A stretch of DNA of 64,000 nucleotides from an uncultured Coriobacteriaceae bacterium (lineage in GTDB: Bacteria > Actinomycetota > Coriobacteriia > Coriobacteriales > Atopobiaceae), in NCBI GenBank assembly GCA_902778135.1, contig CACYWP010000001.1:124001-188000 (forward strand), read 5' to 3'. The notes beneath the pieces are model-generated. The model made no database searches and was not told the origin of the DNA. It was given only the letters and a program-made list of their open reading frames with translations. Of this stretch, positions 6,558 to 13,963 are shown one piece after another. The number at the start of each line of letters is the position of its first letter. Position 1 is the first letter of the stretch. The translations under genes and the position numbers were made by a program.

Positions 6558-9413
6558 CTAGCCCCTGGCGCTGCGCCTCTTCGCCTCGCGCGAGATGCGG
6601 CCGGTGAACAGCTCCTTCATGCCCATGCCGATGAGCTTGAAGGCGACCTTCAGCCTGCCGGGGGAGCGACGCTCGATGGAGGTCGGGGCGGACTTGGTCG
6701 CAGGCCGCTCCTGCCTGGGCTGCTCCGGCTCGGCCTCTCCCTCCGTGTGCCGTTCCTCGACGGGGGCCTCGTCGACGGCAGGCCTCTCGTCTGCGGCCGG
6801 TTCCTCGGGCTTGTCCTCGTCGGCGGCCTCGTCTGCCAGCGCCTCCGCGACGACCTCCTCCGCAACCTGCTCGACGACCTCGTCGGCGGTAACGACCTCC
6901 TCCTCGCCGAACGCCTCGTCGTCCTCGATGATGCGCGCCTCGACGTGCGCGACGGGCTCATCGGCGGGAGCCTCGGCCTCGGCCTCGTCGGCGGCCTCGT
7001 CAGCCACCTCGGCCTCGTCAGCGGCAAGCAGGTCCTCTATGTGCATGATGCTGGGCAGCGATGCGAGCTTGCGCATGAGCTCGAGGGGCAGCTCGGCGCG
7101 GATGCCGTCGGAGAGCAGCAGCTCGGCGCCCTCGACCAGCTCGCCGTTCGCGCGGCGGTAGGCCAGCGTCAGCAGCAGCTCCTGGGCGTTGATGGTCGGC
7201 TCGCCGGGCTCGGGCTCGACGACCTCCCAGGTGCCGTCGGAGGTCAGCTGGCGTGCCTTGGCGTTGTCGGCAAGCTGGATGTTGACGAACTGCACGACCA
7301 GCTTGCGGCAGAAGTCGTCCAGCACGGGATAGGCGATCTCGACGCGGTGCTCGGTGTTGCGCGTCATCATGTCGGCGCTGGAGAGGTAGATCGTGTCTGC
7401 GTTGGTGCCGAAGGCGTAGATGCGCGTGTGCTCCAGGAAGCGGCCTACGATCTGGCGCACCATCAGCCCCTCGGTGAACCCCTCGACGTTGGCACGGATG
7501 CAGCAGATGCCGCGGATGATCATGACGACGCGCACGCCGGCGGCGCAGGCCTCGGCGATCTTGTCGATGACGTCGCGGTCGGTGAGCGAGTTCATCTTCA
7601 TGAAGACCTGGGCGTCCTCGCCCGAGCGCGCCCGTTCGATCTCGCGGTTCAGGCCGCGCATGACCAGGGGCTTCAGTCCCACGGGCGCCACGCCCAGATG
7701 CTTGTAGGTGCCGCGGAGGTTGCCCAGGGACATGTTGCGGAAGAAGGTGTTGCCGTCCTCGCCGATGCCCTCGTGTGCGGTCAGCAGCATGAAGTCGGAG
7801 TACAGGCGTGCGGTCTTCTCGTTGAAGTTGCCCGTGCCCAGGCAGGTGATGCGGCGGATGTGGCCACCGTCATGGTAGGTGATCTGGCAGATCTTGGAGT
7901 GGACCTTGAATCCCTCGGAGCCGTAGATGACGGTGCAGCCAGCGTCCTCCAGGCGCTCGGCCCAGGCGATGTTGTTCGCCTCGTCGAAGCGGGCGCGCAG
8001 CTCCATCAGGACGGTGACCTCCTTGCCGTTCTCCACGGCGGCAATCAGGCTCTCGCAGAGCTTGGACTGCTTCGCCACGCGGTAGAGCGTGATCTTGATG
8101 GAGATGCAGTTGTCGTCGCCCGAGGCCTCGCGCAGCAGGCGGAGCAGCGGGTTCATGCTCTCGTAGGGATAGCAGAGCAGGATGTCGCGGTCCTCGACCT
8201 GCTGGCGCATGGGCAGGGAGTCGTCGACCATCGAGGAGGCCTGGGGCTCGAATGGCTCGAACAGCAGCTTGGAGCGTGAGCCCGTGGGGATGTTGCCCTC
8301 AAGGCCGTAGACGTAGCCTAGGTCGAGCGGCATGTTGGTGTGGAAGACGCGGTTGGGCGTGAGGTGCATGGAGTCCGCGACGAAGGCCTCAAGCGTCTCG
8401 TCCAGGCTGCCGTCGATCTCGAGGCGGACGGCCTGCAGGCGCAGGCGCTCGCGCAGGATCTGCTTCATGTGCTGACGGTAGTCCTCGTCCTCCTCGACGC
8501 CCTCGCCGTCGGGGTCGATGTCAGCGTTGCGCGTGACGCGTATGACGGCCGAGCTGGTGGGCGCGTAGTCGCCGAAGCAGTCGCCCAGACGGAAGATGAT
8601 GAGGTCCTCCAGCAGCACGTAGCGGTAATTGCGCGAGGTGGAGGGCAGGGGAACGACGCGGTCGAGCGTATGGGGCACCTCCACCAGGCCCAGCAGCCCG
8701 CTCTCCTCGGGGCCGTCGAGCGAGCAGGCGACATAGAGCCTGCCGTTCTTGAGGTTGGGGAAGGGATGGCGCGGGTCGATGATCATCGGCGAGATGATTG
8801 GGGCGACGCGCGCGTCGAAGAACTGTGCGATGCGGTTGAGGTCTGCGTCGGTGAGGTCGGATGCGTTGACGCGGGTGAGGCCCGCGCCGGCGAGGTTGGC
8901 CTCGATGCCGGAGAAGAGCTGGCCCTGCTTCTTGATGAGCGGCGGAAGCATGCCGAGGACGTTCTTGATCTGCTCTGCCGGCGTCTCGTTGGAGCGGATG
9001 TCGCGAGGCGGGTTCTTGAGCAGGGCGAGGTCGGACAGGCCGCCGATGCGGACCATGAACCACTCGTCGAGGTTGCTGCCAAAGATCGAGACGAACTTGA
9101 GGCGCTCGAACAGCGGCACGGTCTCGTCGGATGCCTCGTCCAGGACGCGGTCGTCGAACCGCAGCCAACTGACCTCGCGGTTCTGCGTGAAGTCGAACAC
9201 GCGGCCCGCCTTGCCGGAGGTGCGCTTGCCGTGCATCTTCTCGTTGGTGCGGCGCGCCTTCTCCAGCTTGCGCTCGAGCTTCTCCGCGCGCTTGGCCAGC
9301 GCCTCGCGGGACACCTCGGAGTCCGCTGCCTTCGCGAGCTTTCGGGTGGTCTTCTTCAGCTCGCTGGCCAGCCGCTTGCGCGCCTTCCTGTCCTTGGTCT
9401 TCTTGCCGCTCAT
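6558..9413 (-). CDS. ppk: Polyphosphate kinase 1 with long acidic C-terminal tail
   Basis: Reversibly polymerises ATP gamma-phosphate into inorganic polyphosphate. After a Lys/Arg-rich N-terminal extension of about 70 residues, the PPK1 core begins at FTQNREVSWLRFDDRVL, with IFGSNLDEWFMVR typical of the N domain. The phospholipase-D-like catalytic half contains KVHSKICQI (the phosphorylated-His region) and NTEHRVEIAYPVLDD. The core ends near residue 794. About 155 residues follow, first Ala/Glu/Asp-rich low-complexity sequence, then a short basic helix (RLKVAFKLIGMGMKELF). Total length of 951 compares with roughly 690-730 for common PPK1. ATG at 9413 has GAGGAA upstream. It appears monocistronic. 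Confidence 0.93.
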   Translation of the reverse strand: MSGKKTKDRKARKRLASELKKTTRKLAKAADSEVSREALAKRAEKLERKLEKARRTNEKMHGKRTSGKAGRVFDFTQNREVSWLRFDDRVLDEASDETVPLFERLKFVSIFGSNLDEWFMVRIGGLSDLALLKNPPRDIRSNETPAEQIKNVLGMLPPLIKKQGQLFSGIEANLAGAGLTRVNASDLTDADLNRIAQFFDARVAPIISPMIIDPRHPFPNLKNGRLYVACSLDGPEESGLLGLVEVPHTLDRVVPLPSTSRNYRYVLLEDLIIFRLGDCFGDYAPTSSAVIRVTRNADIDPDGEGVEEDEDYRQHMKQILRERLRLQAVRLEIDGSLDETLEAFVADSMHLTPNRVFHTNMPLDLGYVYGLEGNIPTGSRSKLLFEPFEPQASSMVDDSLPMRQQVEDRDILLCYPYESMNPLLRLLREASGDDNCISIKITLYRVAKQSKLCESLIAAVENGKEVTVLMELRARFDEANNIAWAERLEDAGCTVIYGSEGFKVHSKICQITYHDGGHIRRITCLGTGNFNEKTARLYSDFMLLTAHEGIGEDGNTFFRNMSLGNLRGTYKHLGVAPVGLKPLVMRGLNREIERARSGEDAQVFMKMNSLTDRDVIDKIAEACAAGVRVVMIIRGICCIRANVEGFTEGLMVRQIVGRFLEHTRIYAFGTNADTIYLSSADMMTRNTEHRVEIAYPVLDDFCRKLVVQFVNIQLADNAKARQLTSDGTWEVVEPEPGEPTINAQELLLTLAYRRANGELVEGAELLLSDGIRAELPLELMRKLASLPSIMHIEDLLAADEAEVADEAADEAEAEAPADEPVAHVEARIIEDDEAFGEEEVVTADEVVEQVAEEVVAEALADEAADEDKPEEPAADERPAVDEAPVEERHTEGEAEPEQPRQERPATKSAPTSIERRSPGRLKVAFKLIGMGMKELFTGRISREAKRRSARG

Positions 9414-9587
9414 CGCCGTTCCTCGTCTGTCGGGTCGCAGGTCTCACAGACATCAGATTCTATCGTATGTGGGACTTTCGTGCAGGTATGCGTCGCAGAC
9501 GGCCTGAGGCCGACGGGTCCGGCGGGGGGTTCGTCGGTGCGACCTGGAGGGCCTTGTCGGAACCGGGAATCGGCGAATCGCAATTTT

Positions 9588-9626
9588 TATGTATAGAAAT
9601 ACAATAGAAGTGCATAAAAATATCAT
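9588..9626. promoter_or_regulatory. Tandem ARG-box-like operator (predicted ArgR/AhrC site)
   Basis: Box 1 (9588-9605) contains TGTATAGAAATACA, a perfect match to the ARG-box core TGNATnnnnATNCA. A second, weaker box (9609-9626) starts exactly 3 bp later with TGCATAAAAAT and loses the match in its right half. Paired 18-bp boxes spaced by 3 bp are the known arrangement for ArgR hexamers. The pair is also framed by a perfect 9-bp inverted repeat, ATTTTTATG (9583-9591) and CATAAAAAT (9613-9621). It lies about 330 bp upstream of arcA. No argR gene is in the window. Confidence 0.55.
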
Positions 9627-9826
9627 TTCGATAGTGTTACGGAATACTCTATACAAAGTGCGGCAGGGTTGCCCGATGGATTGAAAACCGTACGACAGTT
9701 AAAGGAAATTGCAGTTAAACAAGCTAGTTACGAAACCTTAGCTGTTAGCTAAACCGTTGGGGCGCCTAAAGCTACCGTTCCCATGCTTCGAGGTCCGCGA
9801 ATGTATGCGAGTGGGATTGTATTGAA

Positions 9827-9832
9827 TATAGT
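9827..9832 (+). promoter_or_regulatory. Candidate -10 element for arcA
   Basis: TATAGT in an AT-rich context about 100 bp before the arcA start codon. No convincing -35 hexamer lies 16-18 bp upstream, so an activator-dependent promoter is possible. An alternative pair is TTTCGA/TATACA at 9627-9657, immediately downstream of the ARG boxes. Confidence 0.35.
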
Positions 9833-9931
9833 ATGTCGTGAGTCGACGTTTGGCGCGCGCCGCCAGGCGTGAATACCGTTTCTATCCGCACGAGTGCCGG
9901 ACGAACCGGCACGAAAGGAGTGGAGGGCACC

Positions 9932-11179
9932 ATGAAGGGACTCTATGTCCACAGCGAAATCGGCCCCCTGAAGAAGGTCATGCTCCATCGTCCCGGCGAG
10001 GAGCTGCTGAACCTCGCCCCAGACGATCTCGAGCGCCTGCTCTTCGATGACATCCCCTTCCTAGAGGTCGCACAGCAGGAGCACGACCGCTTTGCCGAGG
10101 TCCTGCGCGAGCAGGGCGTCGAGGTCCTGTACCTCGAGAAGCTCTGCGCCGAGGCCCTCGACGCCGAGCCGGGCGCCCGCGAGGAGTACACCGAGGAGTG
10201 GCTGCAGGAGTCTGGCCTCCGTGGCAAGAACATGCTCGCGGCCGTCAAGGAGTACATGTACTCCATCCGCGACACCAAGGAGTTCGTCGACAAGACCATT
10301 GCCGGCCTGCGCAAGAACGAGGTCGCCCTGCCGTCTGCCTCCTCGACCCTGCTCGCCGACCTTGTCGGCCAGGACCAGGACTCCGAGACCGACCTGCTCA
10401 TCGACCCGATGCCTAACACCTACTTCACGCGCGACCCGTTCGCCGTCGTGGGCAAGGGTGCCATGCTGCATCACATGTACTCCGTCACCCGCAACCGCGA
10501 GACGCTGCTGGGCAAGTACATCTTCAAGTACCATCCCGAGTACAAGCGCTCCCCGCTGTGGTATCGCCGCGACAGCTCCTTCCATGTCGAGGGTGGCGAC
10601 GTCCTGAACCTCAACGCGCACACGCTGGCCATCGGCATCTCCCAGCGCACCCAGGCCAGTGCCATCGACGAGCTCGCCCAGAACTGCTTCTGGGGCGACA
10701 ACGGCTCCGAGATCGACACGATCTATGCCTTCAACATCCCGGTGTCCCGTGCCTTCATGCACCTCGACACGGTCTTCACCCAGATCGACTATGACAAGTT
10801 CACCATCCATCCGGGCATCATGGGCACCCTGCAGGTGTTCAAGATCACGCCGGGTGCCGATCGCGGCGAGGTCAGGATCGAGGAGATGATCGACACCCTC
10901 GAGCACGTTCTGGCCAAGGCCCTCGGCATCGACGCCGTCAAGCTGATCCCCTGCGGCGGTGGCGACCCGACGGCCGCTGCCCGCGAGCAGTGGAACGACG
11001 GCTCCAACACGCTGTGCGTCTCCCCGGGCAAGATCTGCGTCTACCAGCGCAACTCCGTCACCAACGACGTCCTGTACAAGGAAGGCCTCGACCTGCTCGT
11101 CATCCCCTCTGCCGAGCTGTCCCGCGGTCGTGGTGGCCCGCGCTGCATGAGCATGCCCTTCGAGCGCGAAGACCTCTAG
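9932..11179 (+). CDS. arcA: Arginine deiminase
   Basis: Hydrolyses L-arginine to L-citrulline and ammonia, the first step of the arginine deiminase (ADI) pathway; cytoplasmic. The protein starts with the family's KGLYVHSEIGPLKKVMLHRPG. It has the substrate-binding NTYFTRDPF, FHVEGGDVLNL with a catalytic Asp/Glu-His set, GGGDPTAAAREQWNDGSN, and the C-terminal nucleophile Cys in RGRGGPRCMSMP. At 415 residues it is full length. I chose the ATG at 9932 because GGAGGG lies five bases upstream and the sequence then aligns with family N-termini; an in-frame ATG at 9869 would add 21 unrelated residues. First gene of the arc locus. Confidence 0.96.
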   Translation: MKGLYVHSEIGPLKKVMLHRPGEELLNLAPDDLERLLFDDIPFLEVAQQEHDRFAEVLREQGVEVLYLEKLCAEALDAEPGAREEYTEEWLQESGLRGKNMLAAVKEYMYSIRDTKEFVDKTIAGLRKNEVALPSASSTLLADLVGQDQDSETDLLIDPMPNTYFTRDPFAVVGKGAMLHHMYSVTRNRETLLGKYIFKYHPEYKRSPLWYRRDSSFHVEGGDVLNLNAHTLAIGISQRTQASAIDELAQNCFWGDNGSEIDTIYAFNIPVSRAFMHLDTVFTQIDYDKFTIHPGIMGTLQVFKITPGADRGEVRIEEMIDTLEHVLAKALGIDAVKLIPCGGGDPTAAAREQWNDGSNTLCVSPGKICVYQRNSVTNDVLYKEGLDLLVIPSAELSRGRGGPRCMSMPFEREDL

Positions 11180-11196
11180 GACATCTTCCAGCCCTC

Positions 11197-11237
11197 GTTC
11201 CGGTCCGGGCGAAGCGACTCACGTTCCGGACCGGAAC
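11197..11237 (+). other. Stem-loop between arcA and arcB
   Basis: GTTCCGGTCC (11197-11206) is perfectly complementary to GGACCGGAAC (11228-11237). The right side can alternatively fold on itself (GTTCCGG-A-CCGGAAC). A third small hairpin, CCGGCA/TGCCGG, follows. No T tract follows any of them, so mRNA processing or differential stability is more likely than termination. Confidence 0.45.
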
Positions 11238-11318
11238 ACTCCGGCATGGCTTTGCCGGCAAAACTGGCGTATCGTGTGCACGTCACACATCGGAACCTCT
11301 CAGGAAAGGAACCCATAC

Positions 11319-12311
11319 ATGGGCGTCAACATCTCCGGCCGCAGCTTCCTCAAGCTCCTCGACTACACCCCCGACGAGATCCGCTACCTCCTCAAGCTCT
11401 CCGCCGACTTCAAGAGCATGAAGCGCGCTGGCGTCCCGCACCGCTGGCTCGAGGGCAAGAACGTCGTCCTGATCTTCCAGAAGACCTCCACCCGTACCCG
11501 CAGCTCCTTCGAGGTCGGTGCCTTCGACCTGGGCATGGGCGTCACCTATCTCGATCCCAACAGCTCCCAGATGGGCCACAAGGAGTCCATCGAGGACACC
11601 GCCCGCGTCCTCGGTCGCATCTATGACGGCATCGAGTTCCGCGGCTTCCTGCAGTCCGACGTCGAGGAGCTCGCCGCCAAGTCCGGCGTGCCCGTGTGGA
11701 ACGGCCTCACCGACGACTTCCATCCCACCCAGATGCTCGCCGACATCCTGACCCTCCAGGAGGAGGTCGGTGACGTGCGCGGCAAGAAGCTCACCTTCTT
11801 CGGTGACTGCTGCAACAACGTTGCCAACTCCCTGATGGTCGTCTGCGCCAAGCTCGGCATCAACTTCTGCGCCTGCGGCCCCAAGGAGCGCATGCCCAAG
11901 GCCGAGCTCGTGGAGACCTGCCGTGCGATCGCCGCCGAGAACGGCTGCGAGATCGTGCTGACCGAGGACCCGCATGAGGGCGCCAAGAACTGCGACTGCC
12001 TCTACACCGACATCTGGGTCTCCATGGGCGAGTCCTACGACCTGTTCGGCGAGCGCATCGCGCTGCTCGAGCCCTATCGCGTCACCAAGGAGCTCATGGC
12101 CGAGGCCAACCCGACCGCCATCTTCGAGCACTGCCTGCCCAGCTTCCATGACACCAACACCACCCACGGCAAGGAGGTCGAGGAGGAGTTCGGCATCACC
12201 GAGATGGAGGTCACCGACGAGGTCTTCGAGGGCCCGCAGTCCCGCGTCTTCGACGAGGCCGAGAACCGCATGCACACCATCAAGGCCGTCATGTACGCGA
12301 CCCTGAAGTAG
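11319..12311 (+). CDS. arcB: Ornithine carbamoyltransferase (catabolic, ADI pathway)
   Basis: In this setting it phosphorolyses citrulline to ornithine and carbamoyl phosphate. The carbamoyl-phosphate site STRTR appears in FQKTSTRTRSSFEVG. HPTQML follows at about residue 135, and the ornithine loop HCLPSFHDTNT carries Ser where many homologues have Ala. 330 residues is the normal length. The ATG at 11319 is preceded by AGGAAAGGA; the frame extends 15 codons upstream without a better site. It follows arcA by 139 bp of hairpin-containing DNA and is followed by a terminator-like stem before arcD, so it is probably expressed with arcA. The anabolic role cannot be excluded but the location argues for catabolism. 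Confidence 0.95.
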   Translation: MGVNISGRSFLKLLDYTPDEIRYLLKLSADFKSMKRAGVPHRWLEGKNVVLIFQKTSTRTRSSFEVGAFDLGMGVTYLDPNSSQMGHKESIEDTARVLGRIYDGIEFRGFLQSDVEELAAKSGVPVWNGLTDDFHPTQMLADILTLQEEVGDVRGKKLTFFGDCCNNVANSLMVVCAKLGINFCACGPKERMPKAELVETCRAIAAENGCEIVLTEDPHEGAKNCDCLYTDIWVSMGESYDLFGERIALLEPYRVTKELMAEANPTAIFEHCLPSFHDTNTTHGKEVEEEFGITEMEVTDEVFEGPQSRVFDEAENRMHTIKAVMYATLK

Positions 12312-12343
12312 GCTTCGACCACATAGTTGCCACAAGCGTGCCA

Positions 12344-12361
12344 GCCTAGGCGATCCTAGGC
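12344..12361 (+). other. Small perfect hairpin downstream of arcB
   Basis: GCCTAGG (12344-12350) and CCTAGGC (12355-12361) form a 7-bp stem with a CGAT tetraloop, directly upstream of a TAGAAT element and of the large terminator stem. Confidence 0.4.
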
Positions 12362-12366
12362 AAGTG

Positions 12367-12372
12367 TAGAAT
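12367..12372 (+). promoter_or_regulatory. Candidate -10 element upstream of arcD
   Basis: TAGAAT ends one base before the left arm of the terminator stem. A transcript begun about seven bases later would start inside that arm and could not form the full stem. No -35 consensus is visible. Confidence 0.3.
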
Positions 12373-12414
12373 GCCAGCCGTTCTTGGTAATGAGCCGAGG
12401 GCGGTTGGCTTTTT
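12373..12414 (+). terminator. Strong intrinsic terminator or attenuator between arcB and arcD
   Basis: GCCAGCCGTTCTTGG pairs along its whole length (with G-T wobbles) with CCGAGGGCGGTTGGC around the loop TAATGAG, and five Ts follow at 12410-12414. The arcD ribosome site begins only four bases after the T run, so arcD must be read through this structure or started within it. Confidence 0.65.
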
Positions 12415-12433
12415 GTCGGAAGGAATGATACAA

Positions 12434-13888
12434 GTGTCAGAACAGAAGAGGGGTCTGGGACTCGTACCGCTCATTGGCCTGGTCGTAAGCTCCTGCATCG
12501 GCTCCGGCGTGTTTGCGACGGCCGGTCAGCTGGCGAACGCGGCAAGTCCGGGAGGGGCCCTCGTGTCGTGGGTGATCGCTGGCGGTGGATTCGTGTTCCT
12601 TGCGCTCGCCCTTGCAAACCTCGGCGACAAGAAGCCCGAGATCGAGGGCCTGTTCCAGTACGCGACCGAGGGGTTTGGCAACTTCACCGGTTTCGTGAGC
12701 GGTTGGGGCTACTGGCTGTCCGCATGGCTCGGCAACGTCGGCTTCATGACGATGATCGCCCAGACCCTTGCAGGCGCCATGCCGGGCATCTTCAGCAATG
12801 GCACTGCCGGTGTGCCCAACATCCTGGCGATCGTCGCGGTCTCTGCGATGCTGTGGATCATCACGTTCCTGGTCATCAATGGCGTCGAGAGCGCAGCCGT
12901 GCTCAACGCGGTGGTCATGATGGTCAAGGTCGCAGCCATCGTCGTGTTCCTCTTCTTCTGCCTCATCTCGTTCAAGGCCGGCGTCTTTACCGAAGACTTC
13001 TGGGGCACCGCGGCGCGCAATGCCGCCATCATGGCTCAGAACGGCGTCGAGCTCGGAAGCCTGGGCACCCAGATCGTCAATTGCCTGCTCATCATGATGT
13101 GGATGTTCATCGGCGTCGAGGGCGCCTGCGTCATGAGCGCCCGCGCAGAGCGCAAGAGCGACGTGGGCAAGGCCACCATCATCGGTATCGTCATCCTGCT
13201 CGTGCTCTACATCGGTGCCAGCGTTCTGCCGTATGGCGTCATGCCCTACGAGGAGCTCATCGCCGCTCCCAGCCCCGCCACCGTCACCATCTTCGAGTAC
13301 CTTGCCCCCGGTTGGGGCGGCGCCTTCCTCAGTGTCGCCATCATCATCAGCGTGCTTGGCTCCTGGCTCTCGTTCACCATGCTTCCCGCGGAGACCTCCA
13401 GCGACATGTCCAACGAGCACCTGCTGCCCGCCAGCTGGAACAAGATGAATGCCAAGGGCGCCCCGCAGATGGCCCTCTTGATCGTGGGTGCCTGCACGCA
13501 GGTGTTCTATATCCTCGCGAGCTTTGCCGAGGACACCTACACCTTTGCCATCAGCATGTGCACCGTCACCATCATCATCAGCTGGACGCTTGCAGCCCTC
13601 TACCAGATCAAGCTTGGCATGGAGACGGGCGACACCAAGAACCTCATCTTCGGCGTCATTGCCGCGGCCTTCCAGATCGTTACCGTCATCCTCTCCGGAT
13701 GGACGTTCATGCTCCTTGCCTGCCTGGGCTACATCCCCGGCTTCATCTTCTATGCGCAGGCCCGCAAGGAGGCTGGTGCCGCTGGAATCGGCCTCACCAA
13801 GTCCGAGCTCATGGCTGCGGCGATCATCTGCGTCCTCGGCGTCATCAGCGTGCCTATGACCTTCATGGGCATCATTCCCGTTTTCTAA
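12434..13888 (+). CDS. arcD: APC-family arginine/ornithine antiporter
   Basis: Predicted inner-membrane exchanger that imports arginine and exports ornithine without net energy cost. It has about 12-13 hydrophobic helices over 484 residues, beginning with the APC signature GLVPLIGLVVSSCIGSGVFATAGQLANAASPGGALVSW and followed by the conserved GWGYWLSAWLGN and FIGVEGACVMSARAERKSDVG. These are typical of the basic amino-acid/polyamine antiporter (ArcD) branch. I chose the GTG at 12434, nine bases after GGAAGGA; an in-frame ATG at 12425 directly abuts that site. Position between arcB and arcT supports an arginine/ornithine role; lysine or agmatine exchange remain possible. Confidence 0.87.
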   Translation: MSEQKRGLGLVPLIGLVVSSCIGSGVFATAGQLANAASPGGALVSWVIAGGGFVFLALALANLGDKKPEIEGLFQYATEGFGNFTGFVSGWGYWLSAWLGNVGFMTMIAQTLAGAMPGIFSNGTAGVPNILAIVAVSAMLWIITFLVINGVESAAVLNAVVMMVKVAAIVVFLFFCLISFKAGVFTEDFWGTAARNAAIMAQNGVELGSLGTQIVNCLLIMMWMFIGVEGACVMSARAERKSDVGKATIIGIVILLVLYIGASVLPYGVMPYEELIAAPSPATVTIFEYLAPGWGGAFLSVAIIISVLGSWLSFTMLPAETSSDMSNEHLLPASWNKMNAKGAPQMALLIVGACTQVFYILASFAEDTYTFAISMCTVTIIISWTLAALYQIKLGMETGDTKNLIFGVIAAAFQIVTVILSGWTFMLLACLGYIPGFIFYAQARKEAGAAGIGLTKSELMAAAIICVLGVISVPMTFMGIIPVF

Positions 13889-13963
13889 GGGCAAGGCGTT
13901 TCCGATGAGAGGGGAGGGGCTGCACCATACTCGGGGCCGTCCCTCCCATGACAGGAGAGTGGC

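Larger units (their letters stand above)
9414..9931. promoter_or_regulatory. AT-rich intergenic regulatory region between ppk and arcA
   Basis: About 500 bp without a credible gene, markedly richer in A+T than the flanking genes from about 9580 to 9840. It holds the ARG-box-like operator (9588-9626), a 16-bp-spaced direct repeat of CAGTTAAA (9696-9703 and 9712-9719), and a TATAGT element at 9827-9832 about 100 bp before arcA. The first 150 bp, nearest ppk, must contain that gene's promoter, but I cannot place it. Confidence 0.6.

Noticed and set aside
9453..9656. 67-codon minus-strand frame overlapping the ARG-box region
   Set aside because: It runs through the inverted repeat and AT-rich promoter DNA, and has no start signal or recognisable protein features.
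12434..12436. ATG at 12425 as the arcD start
   Set aside because: The ribosome site GGAAGGA ends at 12424 and directly abuts that ATG; the in-frame GTG at 12434 has proper spacing. The choice only changes three residues.
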